Below are positions 37,112 to 46,652 of a DNA stretch of 64,000 nt, piece by piece. Position numbers and translations under genes: made by a program. The stretch comes from an uncultured Polaribacter sp. GTDB lineage: Bacteria > Bacteroidota > Bacteroidia > Flavobacteriales > Flavobacteriaceae. The notes under the pieces were generated by a model. The model was not told where the DNA came from. It saw only the letters and a list, made by a program, of their open reading frames with translations, and searched no databases. Position 1 is the first letter of the stretch. Each line of letters opens with the position of its first letter. The stretch covers positions 1-64,000 of the forward strand of contig CAJWTV010000005.1 of assembly GCA_913047375.1 (NCBI GenBank). The letters run 5' to 3'.

Positions 37112-37144
37112 CAAATATAAATTTATCAATAAAATCAAGACAAA
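37112..37144 (-). promoter_or_regulatory. Promoter of the dapD-cca operon
   Basis: Minus-strand TTTG (37141-37144) is followed after 21 nt by TATATTTG (37112-37119); the ATG is 19 nt below. Both boxes fit the Bacteroidota consensus. Confidence 0.7.
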
Positions 37145-37186
37145 TATACGTTATTTAAACAAAATACCTTTCGTTGTTTAATTTCG

Positions 37187-37194
37187 TATTTTTG
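37187..37194 (+). promoter_or_regulatory. -7 box of ruvX
   Basis: TATTTTTG, a perfect TAnnTTTG, 16 nt before the TTG start codon of ruvX. It is back-to-back with the dapD promoter. Confidence 0.55.
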
Positions 37195-37210
37195 TAAAAA
37201 ACTTTATAAT

Positions 37211-37621
37211 TTGGGAAGAATTTTGGCTATTGATTATGGAAAGAAAAGAACTGGTATTGCTATTACAGACGAAATGCAAATTATCGCGTCTGGTCTAACA
37301 ACTATCGATACGAAAGATATTTTCATTTTTTTAAAAAAATATATTTCAACTGAGAAAGTTGATTTATTTTTAGTTGGAAAACCAAAGCAAATGAATAATT
37401 CTGACAGTGAAAGTGAAGAATTGATAGTTCCTTTTTTAAAAAAGTTAGAAAAGCAGATTCCACAAATACCGATGCTTAGAGTTGACGAGCGCTTTACTTC
37501 CAAAATGGCTTTTCAAACAATGATTGACAGTGGTTTAAATAAAACTCAACGTAAAAACAAAGCTTTAGTTGATGAAATTAGTGCCACAATAATTTTACAA
37601 TCTTATTTATATAATCAATAA
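37211..37621 (+). CDS. ruvX: RuvX/YqgF pre-16S rRNA nuclease (Holliday resolvase-like)
   Basis: A 136-residue RNase H-fold protein: ILAIDYGKKRTGIAITD with the first catalytic Asp, FLVGKPKQMNN, and DERFTSKMA followed by DEISATIILQSYL with the other acidic residues. Known members mature 16S rRNA. The start is a TTG: the next ATG would remove the catalytic Asp strand. The -7 box upstream fits this start. def follows after 95 nt with its own promoter. Confidence 0.93.
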   Translation: MGRILAIDYGKKRTGIAITDEMQIIASGLTTIDTKDIFIFLKKYISTEKVDLFLVGKPKQMNNSDSESEELIVPFLKKLEKQIPQIPMLRVDERFTSKMAFQTMIDSGLNKTQRKNKALVDEISATIILQSYLYNQ

Positions 37622-37663
37622 AAAATATTCAAATTCACTAAAAAATAAATTCACAATTTAAAA

Positions 37664-37695
37664 TTGAAGATTAATAATTGTAAATTGTATTTTTG
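37664..37695 (+). promoter_or_regulatory. Promoter of def
   Basis: TTG at 37664-37666, then 21 nt, then TATTTTTG (37688-37695) followed by CATTCCC. The ATG of def is 21 nt further on. Confidence 0.65.
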
Positions 37696-37716
37696 CATTC
37701 CCTAAAAGAAGAATAA

Positions 37717-38307
37717 ATGATATTACCAATTGTTGCTTACGGAGACCCTGTTTTAAGAAAAGTTGGGGTTGAAATCGATGATAACTATCCTGAGTTAGAA
37801 AAATTAATTTCTAACATGAAAGAGACAATGTATAATGCATCTGGAGTTGGTTTAGCTGCTCCTCAGATTGGGAAGTCTATTCGTTTGTTTCTTATAGATG
37901 CTTCTCCATTTGCTGATGACGATGATTTATCAGAAGAAGATAGAGACGTTTTAAAAAATTTCAATAAAGTTTTTATAAATGCAAAAATCATAAAAGAAGA
38001 AGGGAAAGAATGGGTTTTTAATGAAGGTTGTCTGAGTATTCCTGATGTTCGAGAAGATGTTTATCGACAAGAGAAAATCACGATTAAATATACAGATGAG
38101 AATTTTAAAGAACATACCGAAACTTTAAATGGATTAGCTGCTAGAGTTTTTCAGCATGAATATGATCATATTGAAGGTGTTTTATTTACTGATAAACTAT
38201 CTTCATTAAAGAAAAGAATTATAAAAAAGAAATTAGAAAACATCTCTAAAGGAAAAATAAAATCAGACTATAGAATGCGTTTTCCTAATTTAAAGAAAGG
38301 TAATTAG
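37717..38307 (+). CDS. def: Peptide deformylase
   Basis: A 196-residue metallohydrolase that removes the formyl group from nascent proteins. The three conserved motifs are GVGLAAPQIG, EGCLSIPDV (metal Cys) and QHEYDHIEGVLF (HExxH-type with two metal His). It starts a run with DUF5606 (30-nt gap) and mazG. Confidence 0.97.
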   Translation: MILPIVAYGDPVLRKVGVEIDDNYPELEKLISNMKETMYNASGVGLAAPQIGKSIRLFLIDASPFADDDDLSEEDRDVLKNFNKVFINAKIIKEEGKEWVFNEGCLSIPDVREDVYRQEKITIKYTDENFKEHTETLNGLAARVFQHEYDHIEGVLFTDKLSSLKKRIIKKKLENISKGKIKSDYRMRFPNLKKGN

Positions 38308-38337
38308 TCTTTTAATATAGATATAAAAAAAATACAA

Positions 38338-38760
38338 ATGGAATTTAATAAAATTATTGCAGTTACTGGAAAACCAGGTTTATTTAATGTTGTTTCCCAA
38401 ACAAAAACTGGTGTTATTGTAGAATCTTTAAATGATAAAAAAAGATTCCCAATCACTTCTACTCAAAATATTAGCATGTTAGAAAATATTGCTATTTACA
38501 CCTATGAAGAAGAGGTATTATTACTAGAAGTATTTAAAAAAATATTCACAAAAGAAGAGGGTAATAAGTCAATTTCTCATAAAGAAAGTAGTAAAAAATT
38601 AGAAAATTATTTTTCAGAAGTATTACCTGAATATGATGAAGAAAGAGTTTATACCTCTAACATCAAAAAAGTAATACAATGGTATAATATTTTAGTAAAA
38701 GCTGGTTTAGATTTTTCTAAAATTGAATCAACTTCTGAAGAAAAAGAAGTAGAAGTATAA
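38338..38760 (+). CDS. DUF5606-family protein
   Basis: A 140-residue protein restricted to Bacteroidota: an N-terminal beta-rich part (EFNKIIAVTGKPGLFNVVSQ, VESLNDKKRFPI) and a helical C-terminal part (VIQWYNILVKAGLDF). No signal peptide or catalytic motif is visible. It lies between def and mazG, one base before the mazG ATG, which is the usual arrangement for the family. Function unknown; the start resembles small beta-barrel domains. Confidence 0.85.
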   Translation: MEFNKIIAVTGKPGLFNVVSQTKTGVIVESLNDKKRFPITSTQNISMLENIAIYTYEEEVLLLEVFKKIFTKEEGNKSISHKESSKKLENYFSEVLPEYDEERVYTSNIKKVIQWYNILVKAGLDFSKIESTSEEKEVEV

Positions 38761-38761
38761 A

Positions 38762-39541
38762 ATGAATACAAGAAAAGATCAGTTAGCAGCTTTCAATCGT
38801 TTATTAGACATCATGGATGAGCTTCGAGAGAAGTGTCCTTGGGATAAAAAGCAAACTTTAGAAAGTCTTCGTCACCTTACAATAGAAGAAACATATGAAC
38901 TTGCTGATGCCATCCTAAAAAATGATTTACAAGAAATAAAAAAAGAATTAGGCGATATATTATTGCATATTGTTTTTTATTCTAAAATTGGAAGCGAAAA
39001 AGAAGCTTTCGATATTGGAGATGTTGCCAATTCGATTTCCGATAAACTTATAAGTAGACATCCACATATTTATGGTGGTGTAAAAGTTGAAAATGAGCAT
39101 GATGTAAAGCGAAATTGGGAACAATTAAAACTTAATGAAGGAAGAGAGTCTGTTTTAGAAGGAGTACCCAATGGTCTTCCTGCAGTTGTCAAAGCTTCTA
39201 GAATTCAAGAAAAAGTAGCTGGGGTCGGATTTGATTGGGAAGAACCCTCTCAGGTTTGGGAAAAAGTCCAAGAAGAACTAACAGAGTTAAATGAAGAGAT
39301 TAAGACAGGAAATAAAGAAAATACTGAAAAAGAATTTGGGGATGTTTTATTTTCTATGATTAATTATGCTCGTTTTATTGATGTAAATCCAGAAAATGCT
39401 TTAGAGAAAACAAATAAAAAATTTATAAATCGTTTTCAATTTTTGGAGAAAGCAGCAAAAAAAGAAGGCAAAAATCTTTCAGACATGTCTCTAGCTGAAA
39501 TGGATGTTCATTGGGAAAGTTCGAAAGAATTCTTTAAATAA
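38762..39541 (+). CDS. mazG: Nucleoside triphosphate pyrophosphohydrolase MazG
   Basis: A 259-residue two-domain MazG. The first domain has CPWDKKQTLESL, EETYELADAI and the metal-binding EELGDILLHI-type KKELGDILL; the second repeats the motif as KEFGDVLFSMINYA. It hydrolyses NTPs or dNTPs, thought to clear aberrant nucleotides. It is 1 nt after DUF5606 and 44 nt before the flavoprotein. Confidence 0.94.
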   Translation: MNTRKDQLAAFNRLLDIMDELREKCPWDKKQTLESLRHLTIEETYELADAILKNDLQEIKKELGDILLHIVFYSKIGSEKEAFDIGDVANSISDKLISRHPHIYGGVKVENEHDVKRNWEQLKLNEGRESVLEGVPNGLPAVVKASRIQEKVAGVGFDWEEPSQVWEKVQEELTELNEEIKTGNKENTEKEFGDVLFSMINYARFIDVNPENALEKTNKKFINRFQFLEKAAKKEGKNLSDMSLAEMDVHWESSKEFFK

Positions 39542-39585
39542 TTTATAAGAACACCATACTTTATTGTAACCACTTTTTAAATTAG

Positions 39586-40779
39586 ATGAAAAAGCTAACA
39601 ATTATCGGAGGAGGACCTGCTGCACTGATGCTTGCGGCTCAAATAAATATCGATAAATATCAAGTGGTAATATATGAAAAGAAAAAAACTGTTGGTAGAA
39701 AGTTTTTAGTGGCTGGGGAAGGTGGTTTAAACTTAACTTATAATTCATCTCCAGATGAACTTATAAATCAATATCACCCTAGTAAATTTATGGGTCCCAT
39801 AATTAATAAGTTTACTAATAAAGATCTTATAAACTGGCTTAATAAGGAAGATATCCCAACATTCATAGGATCAAGTAATCGAGTTTTTCCAGAATTTGAC
39901 ATAAAACCAATTCAGGTACTCAAAAAAATTATTGAGCTTATATCTGCTAAAAAAATAGAATTTCAATTAAATAAAAAATGGTCAGGTTGGGATGATGAAG
40001 GTAATTTAAACTTTGAAGATTCTGAGAGTATTAAATCTGATATTATTGTATTTGCTCTCGGTGGAGCTAGTTGGAAGGTAACTGGTTCTGACGGATTATG
40101 GAGTAATCAGTTTAAAGAAAAAGGCGTAAATATAGCACCATTCAGAGCAGCAAATTGTGCTTTTGAAGTAGACTGGAATAAAAAATTTATTAAAATACAT
40201 GAAGGAAAACCTTTAAAGAATATCGCTTTAGCTTTTGATGACTGCGTTTCTAAAGGAGAGTTAGTTGTTTCTAAGTTTGGCCTTGAGGGTAATGCTATTT
40301 ATGCTTTAAGTAAAAAAATACAAGACAAACTATTAAATCAAGTAAATGCTCAGATTTATTTAGATTTAAAACCTACTTTGACAATTGAGCAATTAAAAAT
40401 TAAATACAAAAATAGCCGAGAATCTAAGATAACAGATATTTTAAAAAAAGATTTAAATTTAGACAGAACTGCTATCAGTATTTTAAAACAATTCTCTGAT
40501 AAAAATACTTTTTCAAACCCTGATTTGATATTAAAAAAAATAAAAGCTATACCTATTATTATTAAGTCTGCCGGTAAATTAGAAGAAGCAATATCCTCCC
40601 TAGGTGGCATAGATTTAGATGAAATAAATGAAAACTTTCATTTAAAGAAAATAAATAATTCTTACGCTATTGGTGAAATGTTAGATTGGTATGCTCCAAC
40701 GGGTGGCTATTTATTACAAGGTTGTTTTAGCATGGGATTTTCACTTGCAAGCCACTTGAATAATTTAGATGTTAATTAA
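39586..40779 (+). CDS. NAD(P)/FAD-dependent oxidoreductase of the HI0933/BaiN (TIGR03862-like) type
   Basis: A 397-residue flavoprotein: dinucleotide-binding TIIGGGPAALMLAAQ at the N-terminus, GRKFLVAGEGGLNLTYNSS, ALGGASWKVTGSDG, and a C-terminal FAD segment YAIGEMLDWYAPTGGYLLQ. The GGGPAALM start is typical of the subfamily often called TIGR03862. The reaction is unknown. It ends the ruvX/def run and converges on lon across a 276-nt spacer. Confidence 0.9.
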   Translation: MKKLTIIGGGPAALMLAAQINIDKYQVVIYEKKKTVGRKFLVAGEGGLNLTYNSSPDELINQYHPSKFMGPIINKFTNKDLINWLNKEDIPTFIGSSNRVFPEFDIKPIQVLKKIIELISAKKIEFQLNKKWSGWDDEGNLNFEDSESIKSDIIVFALGGASWKVTGSDGLWSNQFKEKGVNIAPFRAANCAFEVDWNKKFIKIHEGKPLKNIALAFDDCVSKGELVVSKFGLEGNAIYALSKKIQDKLLNQVNAQIYLDLKPTLTIEQLKIKYKNSRESKITDILKKDLNLDRTAISILKQFSDKNTFSNPDLILKKIKAIPIIIKSAGKLEEAISSLGGIDLDEINENFHLKKINNSYAIGEMLDWYAPTGGYLLQGCFSMGFSLASHLNNLDVN

Positions 40780-40890
40780 CACTTGCACAGATTTTGTAGT
40801 TTAATTGTTGGCTCATTAGAAAACTTATAGCCTTTAGAACCTTATTAAAGCATTATTATAATCTTTACAACACTTATTATGAAGCTATTT

Positions 40891-40971
40891 TTAAAAGATT
40901 ATAAAAATAAATATTATAGATACAACTATAATTGAAACTATAATTTCAAATGTTGTAAATCTTCTTTTCAT
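40891..40971 (-). CDS. Possible 26-residue single-pass membrane peptide
   Basis: In the 276-nt spacer between the flavoprotein and lon, the minus strand has ATG-KRRFTTFEIIVSI then a run of Ile/Val/Phe and stop. A positively charged start plus one hydrophobic helix is how many real small proteins look, but AT-rich DNA yields such ORFs by chance. The spacer also holds a weak nested stem (TACAAC/GTTGTA around TTGAAA/TTTCAA, 40920-40958) that overlaps it. No terminator is apparent for either flanking gene. Confidence 0.2.
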   Translation of the reverse strand: MKRRFTTFEIIVSIIVVSIIFIFIIF

Positions 40972-41055
40972 TAATATGATTATTTGATAATATTAAAACT
41001 TTTTTAATAAAATTGGTTAATTATTCTCGATGTAGATTCAAGTCCTAGTTATTCT

Positions 41056-43512
41056 TTATAGTAATTTTTTAGCATTTTTCACCTTTTGCTTTGTTAGAGC
41101 AATATCTATTACTTCTTTCATTTCATTTACATAGTGAAATGTAAGACCTTTTAAATAACTTTCTTTTATTTCTAAAATATCCTTTCTGTTTTCTGCACAC
41201 AAAATTATTTCTTTGATATTTGCTCTTTTAGCTGCTAATATCTTCTCTTTAATCCCTCCAACAGGCAGTACTTTTCCACGCAAAGTAATTTCTCCTGTCA
41301 TTGCTAGTTTGTTTTTAACTTTACGTTGAGTAAATGAGGAGATTAAAGAGGTTAACATAGTAATACCCGCGCTTGGACCATCTTTTGGAGTAGCCCCTTC
41401 TGGTACATGAATATGTACATTATACTTCTCTAAAACCTCAGGTTTTACTCCAAATTCATCAGCGTTTGCCTTAATATATTCCATAGCAATTGTAGCAGAC
41501 TCTTTCATAACCTTCCCAAGATTACCTGTAATAGAAAGAGTTCCTTTGCCTTTGGATAAAATAGATTCAATGAATAAGATGTCACCTCCGACAGATGTCC
41601 AAGCTAAACCTGTAACGACTCCTGCTACCCCATTATTTTCATATTTATCTCTTTCTAAACGTGGGGGACCTAAAATATCTTCAATTTTATCTGTAGTAAT
41701 TATAATATTGTATTCTTCTTCTAAAGCTATAGATTTTGCTGCAAAACGGACTACTTTAGCTATTTGCTTCTCTAAACCTCTCACACCAGATTCACGCGTG
41801 TACCCAATAACAACTTTTTCTATTTGAGCTTTAGCTAACTTTAAATGATCAGAAGTTAATCCATGTTCTTTTAATTGTTTTGGTAATAAATATTTTTTAG
41901 CAATTTCTATCTTCTCTTCAATGGTATACCCTGTAACATTTATTAACTCCATTCTATCTCTTAGTGCCCAAGGCACTTGACCAATATTATTTGCCGTAGC
42001 AATAAATAGGACTTTAGATAAATCGAAACCTACTTCTAAGTAATTGTCATAAAAAGCAGTATTTTGCTCAGGATCTAATACTTCTAACATTGCTGAGGAT
42101 GGATCTCCTTGTTGACTTTGACCTATTTTATCAATCTCATCTAACACAAAAACAGGATTAGATGTTCCTGCTTTTTTTAAATTCTGGATCAACCTTCCTG
42201 GCATTGCTCCAATATATGTTTTTCTATGTCCACGGATTTCTGATTCATCACGTAAACCACCTAAAGACATTCTTACATATTTTCGTCCCAAAGCCTCTGC
42301 TACAGATTTACCTAAAGAAGTTTTACCTACTCCTGGAGGACCATATAAACAGATAATTGGTGATTTCATATCTTTCCTTAGCTTTAAAACAGCCAGATGC
42401 TCAATGATTCTTTCTTTAACTTTTTCTAAGCCGAAATGGTCTCTATCTAATATTTTTACAGCTCGTTTTAAATCAAATTTATCTTCAGAAAACTCTCCCC
42501 ATGGTAATTCTAATAATAATTCTAAATAATTACGTTGAACACCATAATCTGCCATTTGAGGATTCATTCTTCGTAATCTTGCTAGTTCTTTATCAAAAGT
42601 GTCTTTTACCTCTTTATTCCATTTTTTCTTTTTAGCTTTTAAACGCATTTCTTCTAACTCCTGGTCATTAGAAACACCACCCAACTCTTCTTGAATAGTT
42701 TTTAATTGCTGATTTAAATAATATTCTCTTTGCTGTTGATCTAGGTCCTCTCTTGTTTTAGATTGAATGTCATTTCGTAATTGTAATTTTTGAAGTTCTT
42801 TATTTAAGTTTTTCAAGGCCAATAAAGCGCGCTCTTTTAAATTATCTTTTTCTAAGATTAATTGTTTTTTAGCAACACTTAGATCCATATTTGATGAGAT
42901 AAAATTGATCAAAAAGGAATCTGATTGAATATTTTTTATAGCAAAAGATGCTTCTGAAGGCAACATTGGATTTTCTTTTATCACCTCTAAAGCTTGTTCT
43001 TTTATTGAATCAATAATAGCTTTAAACTCTTTTTCATCTTCAATTAATTTATCCTCAGTCGCTTCCTTTACGGTAGCTCTTAAATATGGTTTGTCTTGAA
43101 TTATAGTGTCAATTTGAAAACGTTTCTTACCTTGAATAATAACTGTTGTATTTCCATCAGGCATTTTTAAAACACGTAATATTTGAGCTACAACTCCTGT
43201 AGTATGAATATCTTTTAATGTTGGTTCTTCTACATCTTCATTTCTTTGTGCCACTACTCCAATTACTTTGTCACCTTTATTAGCATCTTTAATTAATTGA
43301 ATAGACTTATCCCTTCCGGCTGTAATCGGTATTACAACTCCTGGAAACAAAACAGTATTTCTTAGAGGCAAAATAGATAAAGTTTCAGGTACACTTTCTT
43401 TATTAATAATCTCCTCATCCTCTGGAGTCATTAAAGGGATTAACTCAGAATCTTCGTTAAGTACACTGTGTAAAGACATACTGTCTAAAGTGGTTATTTT
43501 TGGCTTACTCAT
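41056..43512 (-). CDS. lon: ATP-dependent protease Lon
   Basis: An 818-residue Lon: N-terminal substrate domain (about 43-240, [16 protein letters not shown]), coiled linker, AAA+ with Walker [11 protein letters not shown] (about 387-395) and Walker [11 protein letters not shown], then the protease domain with Ser714 in [10 protein letters not shown] and Lys755 in [11 protein letters not shown] forming the Ser-Lys dyad. All parts are intact. It degrades misfolded and regulatory proteins. The ATG is preceded by two inverted repeats that may be operators. It converges on the flavoprotein gene. Confidence 0.97.
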   Translation of the reverse strand: MSKPKITTLDSMSLHSVLNEDSELIPLMTPEDEEIINKESVPETLSILPLRNTVLFPGVVIPITAGRDKSIQLIKDANKGDKVIGVVAQRNEDVEEPTLKDIHTTGVVAQILRVLKMPDGNTTVIIQGKKRFQIDTIIQDKPYLRATVKEATEDKLIEDEKEFKAIIDSIKEQALEVIKENPMLPSEASFAIKNIQSDSFLINFISSNMDLSVAKKQLILEKDNLKERALLALKNLNKELQKLQLRNDIQSKTREDLDQQQREYYLNQQLKTIQEELGGVSNDQELEEMRLKAKKKKWNKEVKDTFDKELARLRRMNPQMADYGVQRNYLELLLELPWGEFSEDKFDLKRAVKILDRDHFGLEKVKERIIEHLAVLKLRKDMKSPIICLYGPPGVGKTSLGKSVAEALGRKYVRMSLGGLRDESEIRGHRKTYIGAMPGRLIQNLKKAGTSNPVFVLDEIDKIGQSQQGDPSSAMLEVLDPEQNTAFYDNYLEVGFDLSKVLFIATANNIGQVPWALRDRMELINVTGYTIEEKIEIAKKYLLPKQLKEHGLTSDHLKLAKAQIEKVVIGYTRESGVRGLEKQIAKVVRFAAKSIALEEEYNIIITTDKIEDILGPPRLERDKYENNGVAGVVTGLAWTSVGGDILFIESILSKGKGTLSITGNLGKVMKESATIAMEYIKANADEFGVKPEVLEKYNVHIHVPEGATPKDGPSAGITMLTSLISSFTQRKVKNKLAMTGEITLRGKVLPVGGIKEKILAAKRANIKEIILCAENRKDILEIKESYLKGLTFHYVNEMKEVIDIALTKQKVKNAKKLL

Positions 43513-43524
43513 AGTTTATATATA

Positions 43525-43565
43525 TGTCAAACTGACATTTTTTTTTAATATTGATTAATCAATAT
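43525..43565 (-). promoter_or_regulatory. Two inverted repeats ahead of lon
   Basis: Minus strand: ATATTGATTAATCAATAT, a perfect 18-bp palindrome (43548-43565), then T9, then TGTCAGTTTGACA (43525-43537), whose arms TGTCA/TGACA mirror each other; the ATG is 13 nt below. TGTCAGTTT also occurs ahead of clpC. Both are good operator candidates, perhaps for stress control of proteases, though no regulator is identified. The rest of the 195-nt spacer has no gene. Confidence 0.5.
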
Positions 43566-43707
43566 ATGTTCTTTAATAAACAAATAACTAACAATCAGTT
43601 ACTTAATTATAGATTAATAGTTATTTATATACTATATTTCAATTCTTATGCCACTATCAAAAATGAATATAAATACTTTAGGGAAAGGTTATGAATGTAT
43701 GATTTTT

Positions 43708-44493
43708 TTAAACTTCAATCCTTAATCCATCAAAAGCTAAAAAAATATTTTCTGGTAATTCTTTTTGAACTTCATTATGTAAACCTAACTTGTGACTTAT
43801 ATGAGTGAAGTATGTTTTTTTAGGTTTAATTTCATCTACAAAAGCTAACGCTTCCTCTAAATTAAAGTGTGTAGGGTGCTCCTCAATTCTCAATGCATTC
43901 ACAATTAATAAGTCTAGATTCTTTAGTTTATTTTTTTCGATTGAACTTATCGTCTTTACATCTGTTAAGTATGCAAAATTATTAAAACGATAACAAGTGA
44001 TAGGTAACTCACCATGAAGAGCTTTAATAGGAATAACTTTTATGTTATTTAGCATAAACTGATTACTATCAACCATGTTTATTTGAATTCTAGGTGCACT
44101 TGGGTATCTATTCTCAATAGCAAAAATATATTGAAAACGCTGCTCCAGACTTTTTAAAGTTAATTTATCTAGATATACAGGAACTTCTCCTAATTGAAAA
44201 CAATAGGGTCTTAAATCATCTATACCAGCAGTATGATCGGAATGCTCATGTGTAAACAAAACACCATCGATAGAACGAATATTTTCGCGCAACATTTGCT
44301 GCCTAAAATCAGGTCCACAATCAATAACATAGTTAACATTATCCCAAGAAATTAAAATTGAGGAACGCAAACGTTTGTCTTTTTGATTTTCAGACATACA
44401 AACTGGATGATTATTAGCAATCATTGGTACTCCTGTAGAAGTTCCAGTGCCTAAAAAAGTAATCCTAAATTGTGTTGGATCTTGTTTTATCAC
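43708..44493 (-). CDS. MBL-fold metallohydrolase (PhnP/cyclic phosphodiesterase-like)
   Basis: A 261-residue beta-lactamase-fold enzyme: FLGTGTSTGVPMI at the start, metal motif FTHEHSDHTAGIDD, and later YLTDVKT, HISHKLGLH. The GTSTGVP start and the HxHxDH motif resemble PhnP and RNase Z-like phosphodiesterases. Start codon is GTG (44493); no ATG precedes the first conserved strand in frame. Substrate unknown. It reads toward lon's 5' side and is divergent from the next gene, with a promoter between. Confidence 0.9.
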   Translation of the reverse strand: MIKQDPTQFRITFLGTGTSTGVPMIANNHPVCMSENQKDKRLRSSILISWDNVNYVIDCGPDFRQQMLRENIRSIDGVLFTHEHSDHTAGIDDLRPYCFQLGEVPVYLDKLTLKSLEQRFQYIFAIENRYPSAPRIQINMVDSNQFMLNNIKVIPIKALHGELPITCYRFNNFAYLTDVKTISSIEKNKLKNLDLLIVNALRIEEHPTHFNLEEALAFVDEIKPKKTYFTHISHKLGLHNEVQKELPENIFLAFDGLRIEV

Positions 44494-44514
44494 ATAACAA
44501 AAATAGGATAAAAA

Positions 44515-44546
44515 TTGACGGATAGCATTCTAATTTACTACATTTG
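44515..44546 (+). promoter_or_regulatory. Promoter of the 482-residue conserved gene
   Basis: TTG at 44515-44517, 21 nt, TACATTTG at 44539-44546; ATG 22 nt further down. Both boxes match the consensus with good spacing. Confidence 0.7.
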
Positions 44547-44568
44547 TTAGAGTTTATAAAAATATATT

Positions 44569-46017
44569 ATGGCAATTTCTTTAAAAGGAGATCAAAAAAT
44601 AAGTAACATACCACCAACGAAAAGTAAATCTTTAAGGATTAACTTAAATACAGATATTTATGGAACATTTGCTGAAATTGGTGCTGGGCAAGAGACTGTA
44701 AGGAATTTTTTTAGAGCAGGTGCTTCTTCTGGTACTATTGCAAAAGCAATGAGTGCATATGATAAAGATTTTTCTGATGCGATTTACGGTATCGAGGAGG
44801 ACAAAAGATATGTTACAGAACCTCGTTTAAAAAGGATGCTTAGACACGAAATTGATTTAATTGAAGATCGTTTAAGTAGGAATAAACACCCAGGTAAATT
44901 ATTTTTCTCTTACGCAAATACGGTTGCAACTATAGATTTTGCTAAAAAATTTAAAGGTCATGGTTGGGTCGGAATTCGCTTTCAATTAGATCCTCTAGAA
45001 GAATACAACGAAATAGTTTTACACTTACGTTTTAAAGAAACTGACGCCAGACTTCAACAAGAAACATTAGGTATTCTGGGTGTAAATCTAATTCATGGTG
45101 CTTTTTACTTAAATGACAATCCTAAAGAATTAGTAAAATCTTTTTATGATAATTTAGATGCAGATCAATTAGAAATTGATATGGTTAATTTTTCTGGACC
45201 ACGTTTTATGTATGTAGATAATCGTTTGATGAGCCTACAACTACTTAAAAACGGAATGACAAACGCAGTTATGTTTGGGCCTGACGGAAACAATCTTTTA
45301 CCAGCTCAAGTTCTTTATAAAAAAAATATTTTAGCATTAAGAGGTAGTTTTAGACCGGTGACTAAAGTAAATATGGATATGTATGAAAAGTCAAAAAAAC
45401 TTTTCTTATCAGAAAATAAAGTTTCTGAAGAAAATACACAAGTCATTTTTGAAATTACACTTAGTAACCTTCGTGCGGAAGGAGAAATTAATGAAAGAGA
45501 TTTCTTAGATAGAGCTGAATTGTTATGTTCTTTAGGTCAAAATGTAATAATTACTAATTTTCAACAATATTTTAAATTAGTTGAATATTTTAGTGAGTTT
45601 ACCAAAGAAAGGATGGGTCTTGCAATGGGGGTGTATAATTTAATCCAAATTTTTGATGAAAAATATTATCGTGATTTAAGTGGTGGGATTTTAGAAGCAT
45701 TTGGAAAACTTTTCTACAGAGATTTAAAAGTATATATGTATCCGTATCACGATCAAAAAACAGGAGAATACATAAATAGTCAAAATCTAAAAGTCCACCC
45801 TAGAATGAAAGAGTTATATAAATTCTTCCATAAGAATGGTAAACTTGTGAATATTGATAATTTCGAGCCAGAAATTTTAGATATATTCTCTAGGACAGTC
45901 CTAAAAATGATTGTTAAAGGCGAAAAAGGTTGGGAAGAAATGTTACCCGAAGGAATCGCTAAAACTATAAAAGAAAAAAAACTTTTTGGATATTCTAGAG
46001 CAAAAGCTAGAAGATAA
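44569..46017 (+). CDS. Conserved Bacteroidota protein of unknown function
   Basis: A 482-residue soluble protein with no signal peptide and no membrane helix. I recognise it as a widely conserved flavobacterial protein that databases sometimes label nicotinate-nucleotide adenylyltransferase or TonB receptor; neither label is supported, since no HxGH nucleotidyltransferase motif or barrel is present. Notable stretches are GTFAEIGAGQETVRNFFRAG, SYANTVATIDFAKKFKGHGW, NLIHGAFYLNDNP, and ITLSNLRAEGEINERDFLDR. It has a good promoter of its own. A 58-nt gap separates it from the ECF sigma gene. Confidence 0.85.
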   Translation: MAISLKGDQKISNIPPTKSKSLRINLNTDIYGTFAEIGAGQETVRNFFRAGASSGTIAKAMSAYDKDFSDAIYGIEEDKRYVTEPRLKRMLRHEIDLIEDRLSRNKHPGKLFFSYANTVATIDFAKKFKGHGWVGIRFQLDPLEEYNEIVLHLRFKETDARLQQETLGILGVNLIHGAFYLNDNPKELVKSFYDNLDADQLEIDMVNFSGPRFMYVDNRLMSLQLLKNGMTNAVMFGPDGNNLLPAQVLYKKNILALRGSFRPVTKVNMDMYEKSKKLFLSENKVSEENTQVIFEITLSNLRAEGEINERDFLDRAELLCSLGQNVIITNFQQYFKLVEYFSEFTKERMGLAMGVYNLIQIFDEKYYRDLSGGILEAFGKLFYRDLKVYMYPYHDQKTGEYINSQNLKVHPRMKELYKFFHKNGKLVNIDNFEPEILDIFSRTVLKMIVKGEKGWEEMLPEGIAKTIKEKKLFGYSRAKARR

Positions 46018-46075
46018 TATTATCTGAATTAAACTTTTTCCTTATAAAATCGTCTAATATAAAAATTCAATATAC

Positions 46076-46621
46076 TTGATAGACGAAGTAACATTAGTTA
46101 AACAATTAAAAAATAAAAAAAATAAAGACGCAGCCTTTCGTGATTTAATATCACAATATAAAGAGGCGCTTTATTGGCATATTCGTAAAATTGTAATTTC
46201 ACATGATGATGCTAATGATGTTTTACAAAATACTTTCATTAAAGTTTTTAAAAATATAGATACATTTAAAGAAGAAAGTAAATTATATTCATGGATGTAT
46301 AGAATAGCATCAAATGAATCTTTAACATTTATAAAAAAGAGAGCTAAAGAAAAAAAAATAGATATTACTGAGGTATATATAGATTTAGCGTCAAATCTTC
46401 AAAGTGATATTTATTTCTCTGGAGATGAAATTCAAATAGTTTTACAAAAGGCAATAGCAACATTACCACCTAAACAAAAATTAGTTTTTAATATGAAATA
46501 TTATGATGACTTAAAATATAATCAAATATCAGAAATATTAGAAACTTCTGTTGGTTCACTCAAAGCGTCATATTTTCACGCTGTAAAAAAGATAGAGAAT
46601 TTTATTAAAAAAACCGATTAA
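46076..46621 (+). CDS. ECF-type RNA polymerase sigma factor
   Basis: A 181-residue sigma-70 family protein containing only regions 2 and 4: region 2 in DDANDVLQNTFIKVFKNID and SWMYRIASNESLTFIK, region 4 in IATLPPKQKLVFNMKYYDDL and ETSVGSLKASYFHAVKK. The start is a TTG; no ATG is available ahead of region 2. It is followed after 31 nt by a single-pass membrane protein and then a periplasmic protein, the classic ECF/anti-sigma layout. Its target promoters are unknown. Confidence 0.92.
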   Translation: MIDEVTLVKQLKNKKNKDAAFRDLISQYKEALYWHIRKIVISHDDANDVLQNTFIKVFKNIDTFKEESKLYSWMYRIASNESLTFIKKRAKEKKIDITEVYIDLASNLQSDIYFSGDEIQIVLQKAIATLPPKQKLVFNMKYYDDLKYNQISEILETSVGSLKASYFHAVKKIENFIKKTD

Positions 46622-46652
46622 ACCTTTTTTTAAACTAAAAGTCTAAGTAATA

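Noticed and set aside
41546-41827. 93-codon plus-strand ORF inside lon
   Set aside because: Opposite-frame shadow of a strongly conserved coding region; the lon product is unambiguous.
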